A stretch of 47,816 bases of DNA from Rhizobium sp. J15 (GTDB lineage Bacteria; Pseudomonadota; Alphaproteobacteria; Rhizobiales; Rhizobiaceae), in assembly GCF_002531825.1 (NCBI RefSeq), contig NZ_NWSX01000047.1, positions 1-47,816 of the forward strand, read 5' to 3'. Of the stretch, positions 24,623 to 36,956 are shown piece by piece. A program made the position numbers and the translations under genes. Position 1 is the first letter of the stretch, and each line of letters begins with the position of its first letter. The notes beneath the pieces are model-generated. The model saw nothing but the letters and a program-made list of their open reading frames with translations. It did no database searches and was not told where the DNA came from.

Positions 24623-24651
24623 ATCCGGTCCTGCTGTTCGCAGGGCCGGAT
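24623..24651 (+). terminator. stable hairpin between binding protein and permease
   Basis: Two 12-base arms (24623-24634 and 24640-24651) pair with one G-T wobble around a 5-base loop. No T-run follows. It probably protects the upstream mRNA segment or partially terminates, giving more binding protein than permease. Confidence 0.6.
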
Positions 24652-24807
24652 TGTGCCGCCGGATCTCTGATACCGGCGAGAGCTTCCGCAGCCGGCTGCA
24701 CGAGCGCGTATGCGTGGAGTGCGTGACGGCTTCGGATAGGGACGGGAAGGGCAGCCGTTCAGACGGCGTCCCGATCACCGAAGCGACCGCGCTTCAGGAG
24801 GAAACCT

Positions 24808-25713
24808 ATGACAGGTCAAGCGAAAGCCGGCCGGCCGTTTAAATTGCTGCGCAATCTGAATTCGAAGATTGCCTCCATTCCCATGATCCTCACCGCCATG
24901 GTCATCTTCGTCGGCGGCACGATCTGGACCGTGTTCTATTCCTTCACCAATTCCAAGCTTCTGCCGCGATTGACCTTCGCCGGCATCGAGCAATATGAGC
25001 GTCTCTGGGCCGCGCCGCGCTGGGTGGTGTCGATCCAGAACCTGGCGATCTACGGCATCCTGTCGTTGATCTTCAGCCTGGTCATCGGGTTCCTGCTGGC
25101 GGCTCTGATGGATCAGAAGATCCGTTTCGAGAACACCTTCCGTACGATTTTCCTCTATCCCTTCGCGCTGTCCTTCATCGTCACCGGTCTCGTCTGGCAG
25201 TGGATTCTCAATCCCGACTTCGGCGTGCAATTCGTGGTGCGCTCGCTCGGCTGGACGAGCTTCACCTTCAATCCGCTCTATACGCCCGAAATCGTCATCT
25301 ACGGCATTCTGATCGCGGCTCTCTGGCAGGGCACCGGTCTCGTCATGTGCCTGATGCTTGCCGGCCTGCGGGGCATCGACGAGGACATCTGGAAGGCCGC
25401 GCGCGTCGACGGCATTCCAATGTGGAAGACCTATCTGCTGGTCGTCATCCCGATGATGCGGCCGGTCTTCATCACCACGATCGTCATCATCGCCTCCGGC
25501 ATCGTCAAGGTCTACGACCTCGTCGTGGCGCAGACATCGGGCGGTCCGGGCATCTCGTCGGAAGTGCCGGCGAAATATGTCTACGACTACATGTTCCAGG
25601 CGCAGAATCTCGGCCAGGGCTTTGCCGCCTCGACCATGATGCTCGTCACGGTCGCCATCATCATCATTCCCTGGGCGTATCTGGAATTCAGCGGAGGGCG
25701 CAAGCGTGTCTGA
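24808..25713 (+). CDS. ABC sugar transporter permease (MalF-type)
   Basis: Inner-membrane permease of 301 residues with about six hydrophobic helices. The cytoplasmic EAA-type loop that contacts the ATPase is LRGIDEDIWKAARVDGIPMWKTYLLVVIP (about 190-218). The ATG follows AGGAGGAAAC. It overlaps the second permease by 8 bases. Forms the heterodimeric channel with it. Confidence 0.92.
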   Translation: MTGQAKAGRPFKLLRNLNSKIASIPMILTAMVIFVGGTIWTVFYSFTNSKLLPRLTFAGIEQYERLWAAPRWVVSIQNLAIYGILSLIFSLVIGFLLAALMDQKIRFENTFRTIFLYPFALSFIVTGLVWQWILNPDFGVQFVVRSLGWTSFTFNPLYTPEIVIYGILIAALWQGTGLVMCLMLAGLRGIDEDIWKAARVDGIPMWKTYLLVVIPMMRPVFITTIVIIASGIVKVYDLVVAQTSGGPGISSEVPAKYVYDYMFQAQNLGQGFAASTMMLVTVAIIIIPWAYLEFSGGRKRV

Positions 25714-26650
25714 CAATATCGCTCTCAAATCAGTCGATGGCGGCGGCGTCCCCTTCGAAGGCAAGGCGGTTTCCGGTCCGGCCGGGCCGAAGCCGCGGCC
25801 GATGATTTCGCCGCGCAACATCATCATCTACGGCACGCTGTTCGTGGCCGCCGTCTACTACCTGATCCCGCTTTACGTGATGGTCGTCACCTCGCTCAAG
25901 GGAATGCCGGAAATCCGGCTCGGCAACATCTTCTCGCCGCCGATGGAAATCACCTTCGAACCCTGGGTGAAGGCCTGGGCGACGGCCTGCACCGGTCTGA
26001 ACTGCGACGGTCTTTCGCGCGGTTTCTGGAATTCGGTGCGCATCACCGTGCCGTCGGTCATCGTTTCGATCGCGATCGCCTCGGTCAACGGCTATGCGCT
26101 GGCGAACTGGCGCTTCAAGGGATCGGAGTTCTTCTTCTCGGTCCTCATCATCGGCGCCTTCATTCCCTATCAGGTGATGATCTATCCGATCGTCATCATC
26201 CTGCGCGAAATCGGCATCTACGGCACGCTGACCGGCCTCATCATCGTGCATTCGATCTTCGGCATGCCGATCCTGACGCTGCTCTTCCGCAACTACTTCG
26301 TGTCGCTGCCGGAAGAGCTGTTCAAGGCGGCCCGTGTCGACGGGGCGGGCTTCTGGCAGATTTTCCTGCAGATCATGCTGCCCATGTCGCTGCCGATCTT
26401 CGTCGTGGCGATGATCCTGCAGGTGACCGGCATCTGGAACGACTTCCTGTTCGGCGTGGTCTTCACCCGGCCGGATACCTATCCGATGACCGTGCAGCTC
26501 AACAACATCGTCAACTCAGTCCAGGGCGTGAAGGAATACAACGTCAACATGGCAGCAACGATCCTCACCGGCCTGGTGCCGCTGATCGTCTATTTCGTCT
26601 CCGGGCGGCTTTTCGTTCGCGGCATCGCCGCAGGCGCAGTGAAGGGGTGA
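25706..26650 (+). CDS. ABC sugar transporter permease (MalG-type)
   Basis: Second permease, 314 residues with about six membrane segments; the EAA loop is LPEELFKAARVDGAGFWQIFLQIMLP. The first 40 residues are hydrophilic. The GTG at 25706 overlaps the end of the first permease, and the ATPase ATG follows 4 bases after the stop, so all are translated from one message. Confidence 0.92.
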   Translation: MSDNIALKSVDGGGVPFEGKAVSGPAGPKPRPMISPRNIIIYGTLFVAAVYYLIPLYVMVVTSLKGMPEIRLGNIFSPPMEITFEPWVKAWATACTGLNCDGLSRGFWNSVRITVPSVIVSIAIASVNGYALANWRFKGSEFFFSVLIIGAFIPYQVMIYPIVIILREIGIYGTLTGLIIVHSIFGMPILTLLFRNYFVSLPEELFKAARVDGAGFWQIFLQIMLPMSLPIFVVAMILQVTGIWNDFLFGVVFTRPDTYPMTVQLNNIVNSVQGVKEYNVNMAATILTGLVPLIVYFVSGRLFVRGIAAGAVKG

Positions 26651-26654
26651 TCAC

Positions 26655-27761
26655 ATGAACATGAATTCAACTGTCTCCAATTCGAGCGTCTCCATCAAGG
26701 ATCTGTCGCTGAATTTCGGCGCCGTCAGCGTGCTCAAGGATCTCAACCTCGAAATCAACGACGGCGAGTTCCTGGTGCTGCTCGGCTCGTCCGGCTGCGG
26801 CAAGTCGACCTTGCTGAACTGCATCGCCGGCCTGCTCGACGCCTCGGAAGGGCAGATCTTCATCAAGGGCAAGAACGTCACCTGGGAGGAGCCGAAGGAC
26901 CGCGGCATCGGCATGGTCTTCCAGTCCTACGCGCTCTATCCGCAGATGACCGTCGAGAAGAACCTCTCCTTCGGCCTGCGCGTTGCCAAGGTGCCGCAGG
27001 CCGAGATCGACAAGCGTGTGGCGCGCGCCGCCGAGATCCTGCAGATCCAGCCGCTCCTGAAGCGCAAGCCGGCCGAGCTTTCCGGCGGTCAGCGCCAGCG
27101 CGTGGCGATCGGCCGGGCGCTGGTGCGCGATGTCGACGTCTTCCTGTTCGACGAGCCTCTGTCCAATCTCGACGCCAAGCTGCGCTCGGAGTTGCGCGTC
27201 GAGATCAAGCGCCTGCACCAGTCGCTTGAGAATACGATGATCTATGTCACGCACGACCAGATCGAGGCGCTGACGCTTGCCGACCGCATCGCCATCATGA
27301 AGAGCGGCATCATCCAGCAGCTCGACGATCCGACGACGATCTACAACCGGCCGCGCAATCTCTTCGTCGCCGGCTTCATCGGCTCGCCGTCGATGAATTT
27401 CCTGCGCGGCGAACTGGTCAAGACAGGCGACGGAATTGCCTTCGTGGCGAACGGGGTCAATTTCTCGCTCGCCGCCTACGAAGCCAACGAGGCGCTGCAG
27501 CCCGGCCGCAAGGTGGTGCTCGGCGTTCGCCCCGAGCACATCAAGGTCAACGAGAATACCGGCGGCGAGGAACATGACGCCACCGTCGATATCGAGGAGC
27601 CGATGGGCGCGGACAATCTTCTGTGGCTCAAACATGCCGGCCATACGATGTCGGTCCGCGTCAACGGCGCCCGCCGCTTCAATGTCGGAGCCAAGGTGAA
27701 GCTGAGTTTCGACATGGCGCTGGCTTCGGTGTTCGATGCGGAGAGCGAGCTGCGGCTCTAG
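26655..27761 (+). CDS. ABC sugar transporter ATP-binding protein (MsmK/UgpC type)
   Basis: 368-residue ATPase energising the transporter: Walker A GSSGCGKST (residues 38-46), Q-loop MVFQSYALYP, signature LSGGQRQRV, Walker B DVFLFDEPLSNLD, and His-switch YVTHDQIEA. The C-terminal regulatory OB-like domain (about 240-368) contains VVLGVRPEHI, typical of the CUT1 family that serves oligosaccharide importers. Last gene of the transport part; the GH2 gene follows after 278 bases containing a palindromic element. Confidence 0.94.
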   Translation: MNMNSTVSNSSVSIKDLSLNFGAVSVLKDLNLEINDGEFLVLLGSSGCGKSTLLNCIAGLLDASEGQIFIKGKNVTWEEPKDRGIGMVFQSYALYPQMTVEKNLSFGLRVAKVPQAEIDKRVARAAEILQIQPLLKRKPAELSGGQRQRVAIGRALVRDVDVFLFDEPLSNLDAKLRSELRVEIKRLHQSLENTMIYVTHDQIEALTLADRIAIMKSGIIQQLDDPTTIYNRPRNLFVAGFIGSPSMNFLRGELVKTGDGIAFVANGVNFSLAAYEANEALQPGRKVVLGVRPEHIKVNENTGGEEHDATVDIEEPMGADNLLWLKHAGHTMSVRVNGARRFNVGAKVKLSFDMALASVFDAESELRL

Positions 27762-27821
27762 ACGGTTCTGCGGATTGAGGGCACTAGCCGGGGCGAGTTT
27801 GACGAAAGGGCCAACCCCGCC

Positions 27822-27914
27822 CTCCGTCATCCTCGGGCTTGACCCGAGGATCCATGCCCGTTGCTGCAGGTGGATGTGGTGTAGATCCTCGGCTCAAGCC
27901 CGAGGATGACGGAG
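27822..27914. repeat. inverted-repeat intergenic element
   Basis: Two 31-base arms (27822-27852 and 27884-27914) are complementary at 30 of 31 positions around a 31-base spacer; each arm also has its own smaller dyad (CCTCGGG/CCCGAGG type). The arms start with the CGTCATCCTCG block seen in the 18385 element. Located between the ABC ATPase and the GH2 gene, where it could fold in the mRNA. Confidence 0.85.
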
Positions 27915-28039
27915 AGCGGAGTGGGCGGATGAGGACAGAAACGACACGTCTCTGACGAACGACCAGGTGAAAGCCACCGCACAGTGACATTTGCCCTTCC
28001 TTCAAGACCACAACCCTTTTCAAAATCGGAAATGAAATC

Positions 28040-30499
28040 GTGACGCAACAACCGCTCCCCTCCAGCATCGACCTTTCCGGATCGTGGCAGCTGACCTCCG
28101 TCGATGGTGAGATCCGCACGGCGATTGCGCTGCCGGGCGATGTGCATACGGCGCTTCACCGGGCCGGTCTGATCCCCGATCCCTATTTCGGCCGCAACGA
28201 GGAGAAGGTGCAGTGGGTCGCCCAGCGTGAATGGGCGGTCGAGCGCAGCTTTACGCTGCAGGAGGCGGAGGGCGACTGGTATCTCGATGTCGATTATCTC
28301 GACACCGTCGCCAGCGTCTACGTCAACGGTTTCCTGGCGCTCGAAGCCGATAACAGCTTCCGCCGCTACCGGCCTGATGTTTCCAGCATGCTGAAATCGG
28401 GCGACAACGTCATCCGCATCGTCTTTGCTTCCAACCCCGGCGTCGGAGCCGCGCGGCAGAAGCAGCAGCCGTTCTACATTCCCTACAGCACCGGCAATTC
28501 GCCGATCCCCGACGGCAACATGCTGCGCAAGCCGCAATGCCATTTCGGCTGGGACTGGAATATCGCCATTGCGCCGCTCGGCCTTTACGGCACGATCGCG
28601 CTCAAGAAGCTCGAGACGGCGCGCATCGAGCATGTCGTTATCCGCCAGACCCACAACAATGACGGCTCCGTCGATCTGACGGTGACGGCGAGCCTCCATG
28701 CCAAGCATGCCGGCATCGCCCAGGTCTATTTCGATCTCGACGGCGAGCGCGTGCGCCTCGATGTCGGCGTCAAGGGCGAGACTGATGTCAACTATCTCTT
28801 CCATATCGACACGCCGCGCCTGTGGTGGCCGTCCGGCAGCGGCGAGCAGGCGCTCTACACGCTTTCGGTCGAGCTGTCCGACGAGGTGGTGACGAAGCAG
28901 ATCGGCCTTCGCACCATCGAGCTGATCACCACGCCGGATGCTTCAGGCGCTCGTTTCGCCTTCGAGGTCAACGGCCGCGAGATCTTCTGCCGCGGCGCCA
29001 ACTGGATCCCCGCCGACGCGCTCTATTCGCTGTCTTCGCCCGAGAGGACGGAAGATCTGCTGCAGTCGGCGAAAGCCGCCAATATGAACATGATCCGCGT
29101 CTGGGGCGGCGGCTTCTACGAGCAGGATCATTTCTACGACATCTGCGACCGGCTGGGCCTGATGGTCTGGCAGGACTTCATGTTTGCCTGCAACCTCTAT
29201 CCTTCGACCGAAGACTTTCTCGATAATGTGGCGATCGAGGTCGATTACCAGGTGCGCCGGCTCTCCTCGCATCCCTCGATCGCGCTCTGGTGCGGCGACA
29301 ACGAGCTTGTCGGTGCGCTGACCTGGTTCGAGGAATCCAGGAAGGACCGCGACCGCTATCTCGTCTCCTACGACCGCCTCAATCGCACGATCGAGCAGGC
29401 GGTGAAGAAGGCGCTGCCCGGCGCGCTCTGGTGGCCGTCGAGCCCGGCCTCCGGCTATCTCGATTTCGGCGATGCCTGGCATGCCGATGGTTCCGGCGAC
29501 ATGCATTACTGGTCGGTCTGGCACGAGAACAAGTCGTTCGACAATTATCGCTCGGTGCGGCCGCGCTTCTGCTCGGAATTCGGCTTCCAGTCCTATACCT
29601 CGCTGCCTGTCATAAGGACCTATGCCGAGGAGAAGGATATGAACATCGCTTCTCCCGTCATGGAACTGCACCAGAAGAATGCCGGCGGCAACGAGCGCAT
29701 CGCCGGCACGATGTTCCGCTATTTCCGCTTCCCGAAGGACTTTCCGAACTTCGTCTATCTCTCCCAGATCCAGCAGGGCCTGGCGATCAAGACGGCGGTG
29801 GAATACTGGCGCTCGCTCAAGCCCCATTGCATGGGCACGATCTACTGGCAGCTCAACGACACCTGGCCGGTCGCCTCCTGGTCGAGCCTCGATTATGGCG
29901 GGCGCTGGAAGGCGATGCATTATCTCGTCAAGCGCTTCTTCCAGCCGGTGGCGGTTGCCGCCATTGCTTCCGAAGACGGCAAGACGATCCGCTTCTCGCT
30001 TGTTAACGACACGCTCGCCGATGTCAGCGTCGATCTTTCGATCTCGCTGCTGACGATGAAGGGTGAACGGAAGCACCTGAAGGACGTGCAGGCGGTCTGC
30101 TCGCCGGATGCGGCGGTGACGGCTGCGACCGTCGACGTTTCCGAAATCGGCGAGGGGACGCTGCTTGCCTGGCGTTTCACCGCGTCGAACGGCATGGGCG
30201 GCGAGGGGCACCATGTCAACGGCACCTACAAGGCGCTGGAGCTGGAGCCGTCAGGGCTTGTCGTCACCCATGAATATGTCGAGGCGAGCGGCGCCGTCGA
30301 CATCAACGTCACTGCTAGGGGACTTGCGCTCTTCGTGATGATCGAGAGCGAGACGGACGGCAAATATTCCGACAACGCCTTCGATCTTGCGGCCGGCGAG
30401 AGCCGCCGCATCACCTTCACCCCGGCACATCGGCTCGAACGCGGCAAGCTGCCGGATTTCCGGTTCTACGACCTGCATTCCTGCCAATCGGCGGATTGA
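28040..30499 (+). CDS. glycoside hydrolase family 2 protein, beta-mannosidase-like
   Basis: 819 residues with the GH2 layout: jelly-roll sugar-binding domain (SWQLTSVDGE, GDVHTALHRAGLIPDPYFGRNE near the start), immunoglobulin-like domain, then a TIM barrel. MIRVWGGGFYEQDHFYDICDRLGLMVWQDFMFACNLYP is characteristic of beta-mannosidases. The acid/base is Glu422 in WCGDNE and the nucleophile Glu513 in FCSEFGFQS. There is no signal peptide, so it acts on imported oligosaccharides, presumably releasing mannose from beta-mannosides. The GTG start is used. It lies downstream of the importer, supporting a catabolic role. Confidence 0.9.
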   Translation: MTQQPLPSSIDLSGSWQLTSVDGEIRTAIALPGDVHTALHRAGLIPDPYFGRNEEKVQWVAQREWAVERSFTLQEAEGDWYLDVDYLDTVASVYVNGFLALEADNSFRRYRPDVSSMLKSGDNVIRIVFASNPGVGAARQKQQPFYIPYSTGNSPIPDGNMLRKPQCHFGWDWNIAIAPLGLYGTIALKKLETARIEHVVIRQTHNNDGSVDLTVTASLHAKHAGIAQVYFDLDGERVRLDVGVKGETDVNYLFHIDTPRLWWPSGSGEQALYTLSVELSDEVVTKQIGLRTIELITTPDASGARFAFEVNGREIFCRGANWIPADALYSLSSPERTEDLLQSAKAANMNMIRVWGGGFYEQDHFYDICDRLGLMVWQDFMFACNLYPSTEDFLDNVAIEVDYQVRRLSSHPSIALWCGDNELVGALTWFEESRKDRDRYLVSYDRLNRTIEQAVKKALPGALWWPSSPASGYLDFGDAWHADGSGDMHYWSVWHENKSFDNYRSVRPRFCSEFGFQSYTSLPVIRTYAEEKDMNIASPVMELHQKNAGGNERIAGTMFRYFRFPKDFPNFVYLSQIQQGLAIKTAVEYWRSLKPHCMGTIYWQLNDTWPVASWSSLDYGGRWKAMHYLVKRFFQPVAVAAIASEDGKTIRFSLVNDTLADVSVDLSISLLTMKGERKHLKDVQAVCSPDAAVTAATVDVSEIGEGTLLAWRFTASNGMGGEGHHVNGTYKALELEPSGLVVTHEYVEASGAVDINVTARGLALFVMIESETDGKYSDNAFDLAAGESRRITFTPAHRLERGKLPDFRFYDLHSCQSAD

Positions 30500-30538
30500 T
30501 CCTTCCCAAGCGTGGGCACGAGGCCCAAGGAGAACATG

Positions 30539-31300
30539 ATGACGAAACTCAGCTACCAGCTCTACAGCGCGCGTAATTTTCAGCCCTATTCGGCGATTTT
30601 CGAGAAGCTCGGCAAGGCGGGCTATGCCGAAGTCGAAGGTTTCGGCGGCATCTATGCCGATCTCGACGATGCCGGTCTGAAGAGCCTTCGCGCCGAGCTC
30701 GACAAGAACGGCCTCGTCATGGCGAGCGGCCATTTCAGCCCCGATTTCCTGGAGAAGGAAGTCCAGAAGTCGCTCAACATCGCCAAGATCCTCGGCATGG
30801 ATTCGATCTATGCGCCGCATCTGGCGGCTGACCAGCGCCCCTCTGACGCCGCCGGCTGGACCGCCTTCGGCAAGCGTCTGCAGGAGATGAGCAAGCCTTA
30901 CAAGGAAGCCGGCTACGAGTTCGGCTGGCACAACCATGACTTCGAATTCGTCAAGCTGGCCGACGGCTCGCTGCCGATCGAGCGGATCTTCGAAGGCGCG
31001 CCCGATATTTCCTGGGAAGCCGATATCGCCTGGGTCATCCGCGGCGGCGCCGATCCCTTCGCCTGGATCGAGAAGCTCGGCTCGCGTATCACCGCAGTCC
31101 ACGTCAAGGACATTGCGCCGGCGGGCGAGGCGAAGGACGAGGACGGCTGGGCCGATGTCGGCCACGGCAAGGTCGAGTGGGCCAAGCTGATTGCGGCGCT
31201 TCGCGGCAGCAAGGCCAAGCACTTCGTCGTCGAACATGACAACCCCAAAGACATCGACCGCAACATCGGCCGCTCGATCGCATCCTTCAAGACTTATTGA
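30539..31300 (+). CDS. sugar phosphate isomerase/epimerase (TIM barrel)
   Basis: 253 residues of the AP-endonuclease-2/xylose-isomerase-like TIM barrel family: YQLYSARNF, EVEGFGGIYADLDDAGLKSLRAEL, GWHNHDFEF, SWEADIAWVIRGGADPFAWIEKLGSRITAVHVKDI with the usual metal-binding Glu, His and Asp. The start at 30539 has AAGGAG six bases upstream; an adjacent ATG at 30536 is possible. Forms a unit with the following dehydrogenase; together they could oxidise and epimerise a hexose or its derivative. Exact substrate unknown. Confidence 0.85.
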   Translation: MTKLSYQLYSARNFQPYSAIFEKLGKAGYAEVEGFGGIYADLDDAGLKSLRAELDKNGLVMASGHFSPDFLEKEVQKSLNIAKILGMDSIYAPHLAADQRPSDAAGWTAFGKRLQEMSKPYKEAGYEFGWHNHDFEFVKLADGSLPIERIFEGAPDISWEADIAWVIRGGADPFAWIEKLGSRITAVHVKDIAPAGEAKDEDGWADVGHGKVEWAKLIAALRGSKAKHFVVEHDNPKDIDRNIGRSIASFKTY

Positions 31301-31308
31301 GGCACATC

Positions 31309-32442
<1,134 letters not shown>

Positions 32443-32472
32443 TAGGATAGCGTTAGAATCGTTGTGCCGAGA

Positions 32473-32614
32473 TTGCCCCTCACCCTAACCCTCTCCCCGT
32501 AAAGAACGGGGAGAGGGGACATGCCAAACGCAGGGTCGAGATTTAAGCGAGCGGGCGCGGCATACCCCTTCGCCCCGTTTACGGAGAGAAGGTGGCGGCA
32601 GCCGGATGAGGGGC
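32473..32614. repeat. mosaic intergenic element with 12-bp hairpin
   Basis: Bounded by GCCCCTCA (32475-32482) and TGAGGGGC (32607-32614). Its left part holds a perfect 12-base-pair hairpin, arms 32489-32500 and 32506-32517, with loop AAAGA. The right part (CGCCCCGTTTACGGAGAGAAGGTGGCGG...) looks like a diverged second half. I recognise the CCCTCACCCTAACCCTCTCCCCG opening as a frequent rhizobial intergenic repeat, by memory only. Confidence 0.75.
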
Positions 32615-32674
32615 AGACTCCTTAGTCAGGTCCTGCGGGGCATCAAGAGAGATATTTTTAGTAAGGAGAGTTTC

Positions 32675-33706
<1,032 letters not shown>

Positions 33707-33746
33707 GGAAGGCGAGAGAGCGATCCACAGGAGAGTGGAGACTGAG

Positions 33747-33896
33747 GGTTACCACCATCTCCCTCATCTCTGTGCTCGTCACAGAGATCCAGCCAGCCCA
33801 AGTCATTGGGCTGAAAAGACTCTTTTGCCGCGCAGACACGCGGCGGCTGGATTCCTGTGACGAGCACAGGAATGAGGGTGGGGAGGTGAGGTAACC
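33747..33896. repeat. 150-bp inverted-repeat element with two compensated hairpins
   Basis: Ends GGTTACC (33747-33753) and GGTAACC (33890-33896). Two 34-base arms (33761-33794 and 33845-33878) are complementary with four mismatches. Each arm is itself a perfect 9-base-pair, 5-base-loop hairpin (33766-33788 and 33851-33873), and the mismatches between arms fall at paired positions of these local hairpins. Confidence 0.85.
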
Positions 33897-33946
33897 GCCC
33901 ACATTTGACGTACGTACCACATAAAAACCTCGGAGGAGGCCACACT

Positions 33947-35560
33947 ATGATCCGCAATCCCATCCTGCCGGGGTTCAATCCCGATCCGTCGATCTGCCGT
34001 GTCGGCGACGATTATTACATCGCGACCTCCACCTTCGAATGGTATCCCGGCGTACAGATCCACCATTCGCGGGACCTGGTGAACTGGACGCTGGTGCGCC
34101 GGCCGCTGGAGCGCCGGTCTCAGCTCGACATGAGGGGAAATCCCGACAGCTGCGGCATCTGGGCGCCGTGTCTTTCCTATGCGGACGGACAGTTCTGGCT
34201 TGTTTATACCGACGTCAAGCGCTTCGACGGTAATTTCAAGGATGCGCCGAATTACATCGTCACCGCGCCTTCGATCGAGGCCGAATGGTCCGATCCGGTC
34301 TATGTCAATTCTTCCGGCTTCGATCCCTCGCTCTTCCACGACGATGACGGCCGCAAGTGGTTCGTCAACATGCAGTGGAACCACCGCACCGAAAGCTTCG
34401 GCGGCTCGCCGAAATCGCCCGCCTTCGACGGCATCCTGCTGCAGGAATGGGACCCGGCGGCGAAGGCGCTGAAAGGCCCGATCAAGAACATCTTCGCCGG
34501 CAGCCCGCTCGGCCTTGTCGAGGGACCGCATCTCTTCAAGCGCAACGGCTGGTATTATCTGACGACTGCCGAGGGCGGCACCGGCTATGATCACGCCGTC
34601 ACCATGGCGCGCTCGCGCCGCATCGAAGGGCCCTATGAGATGCACCCGAACATGCATCTCATCACCTCCAAGGATCATCCGGGCGCGGTGCTGCAGCGGG
34701 CAGGGCACGGCCAATATGTCGAGACGCCGGATGGTCAGGCCTATCACACCCATCTCTGCGGCCGGCCGCTGCCGCCGAAGCGGCGCTGCACGCTGGGACG
34801 CGAAACGAGCCTGCAGAAGTGCGTCTGGCGCGACGACGACTGGCTCTACCTGGAGAATGGCACCACGGTTCCCGATGTCGATGTGCCGGGCCTCTTCGGC
34901 GCGGTGCCGGCGGAAAAGCCGATGCGCACCGAGTACGGTTTCGACGGTGGCCAGCTGCCTGGCGATTTCCAGTGGCTGCGCACGCCCGAGCCTCAGCGCA
35001 TCTTCAACCTGACGGACCGGCCTGGGCATCTCAGCCTGATCGGGCGGGAAAGCATCGGCTCCTGGTTCGAGCAGGCGCTGGTCGCCCGCCGGCAGGAGCA
35101 TCACAGCTTCCGCGCCGAAACCGTGATCGAGTTCTCGCCTGACACCTATCAGCAGGTGGCGGGGCTGACGCATTATTATAATCGCCACAAGTTCCACGCA
35201 CTGGCTGTGACGCTTCACGAGACGCTCGGCCGCTGCGTCACCATCCTCTCCTGCAACGGCGACTATCCGAACGGACGCCTGAGCTTTCCTGCCGAAAGCG
35301 GTGTCGCCATATCAGCCGAGGGCCGCGTCCAGCTCGCCATGGAAATCCGCGAGAACGACCTGCAATTCTTCTGGCAGACCGAAGGGATGGGCGCCTGGCA
35401 GCCGATCGGCCCGGTTCTCGATGCCGGCGTGATTTCCGACGAAGGCGGGCGCGGCGAACACGGCTCCTTCACCGGCGCCTTTGCCGGCATGTTCGCCTTC
35501 GATACGTCGGGACGCGGGAAGGTCGCCGATTTTGATTGGTTCAACTACGACGAGTTGTGA
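33947..35560 (+). CDS. glycoside hydrolase family 43 protein (beta-xylosidase/arabinofuranosidase-like)
   Basis: 537 residues. A five-bladed propeller domain starts NPILPGFNPDPSICRVGDDYYIATSTFEWYPGVQIHHSRDLVNW, with Asp13 as the likely general base; SSGFDPSLFHDDDG gives the pKa-modulating Asp and LVEGPHLFKRNG the acid Glu. The C-terminal third (about 330-537) is a concanavalin-like beta-sandwich usual in GH43 beta-xylosidases. No signal peptide, so it is cytoplasmic. GGAGGAGG precedes the ATG. Together with the GH2 enzyme it implies use of mixed hemicellulose fragments. Confidence 0.9.
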   Translation: MIRNPILPGFNPDPSICRVGDDYYIATSTFEWYPGVQIHHSRDLVNWTLVRRPLERRSQLDMRGNPDSCGIWAPCLSYADGQFWLVYTDVKRFDGNFKDAPNYIVTAPSIEAEWSDPVYVNSSGFDPSLFHDDDGRKWFVNMQWNHRTESFGGSPKSPAFDGILLQEWDPAAKALKGPIKNIFAGSPLGLVEGPHLFKRNGWYYLTTAEGGTGYDHAVTMARSRRIEGPYEMHPNMHLITSKDHPGAVLQRAGHGQYVETPDGQAYHTHLCGRPLPPKRRCTLGRETSLQKCVWRDDDWLYLENGTTVPDVDVPGLFGAVPAEKPMRTEYGFDGGQLPGDFQWLRTPEPQRIFNLTDRPGHLSLIGRESIGSWFEQALVARRQEHHSFRAETVIEFSPDTYQQVAGLTHYYNRHKFHALAVTLHETLGRCVTILSCNGDYPNGRLSFPAESGVAISAEGRVQLAMEIRENDLQFFWQTEGMGAWQPIGPVLDAGVISDEGGRGEHGSFTGAFAGMFAFDTSGRGKVADFDWFNYDEL

Positions 35561-36029
35561 GGGAGCACTCCCCCGCGTTACTCCCCACAAAAAGAAAGCC
35601 GGCGCGGGGGCCGGCTGAGACGAACGCGGCTGGACAGGGGATACTGGCCGGTTCCAAGCACTTGGTGACTGACAATAACTTTCATTACATGCCGAGGCAG
35701 CGGAAAAGGCGCAACGAGAACGCCGAAGGACGGCTCCGCAAAGGAATGGGCGGCGGGGCGGATGCCGGTGCTTGCCTCGGCTCTCTTATCGGGCATGAAG
35801 ATCACCGGATGATGACATTCCAAACCGGCCGTCAGCTTTCTTTTCACCGCAGGACCGGTCGCTGCGGTCATCGCCAAAAAGCCGGCTATCGCAGCATGTC
35901 GCTAGTGGGATACTTTGCCGTCGTTGGTGTTGCGTGAATGCAGTGTTCACGTTCCCGAAGGATGTCAAAGCTGTCACAGACAGCTTATATAGCGGGCCGA
36001 AATACTTTCCGAATCCGCAAGAGTCCTGC
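35561..36029. other. intergenic region GH43 / ABC exporter
   Basis: No gene is seen in these 469 bases. Contents: a 7-base-pair G+C-rich hairpin (arms 35597-35603 and 35610-35616) soon after the GH43 stop, without a T-run; and a dyad CGTGAA-N7-TTCACG (35933-35951) about 80 bases before the exporter ATPase, a possible operator. Confidence 0.5.
35933..35951. promoter_or_regulatory. operator-like dyad before ABC exporter
   Basis: CGTGAA (35933-35938) and TTCACG (35946-35951) with a 7-base spacer. The symmetry is suitable for a homodimeric regulator, which is not identified. Confidence 0.35.

Positions 36030-36952
<923 letters not shown>

Positions 36953-36956
<4 letters not shown>

Noticed and set aside
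24651..24842. Small ORF between binding protein and first permease
   Set aside because: Overlaps the permease start and the stable hairpin, with low-complexity shadow composition and no ribosome-binding site.
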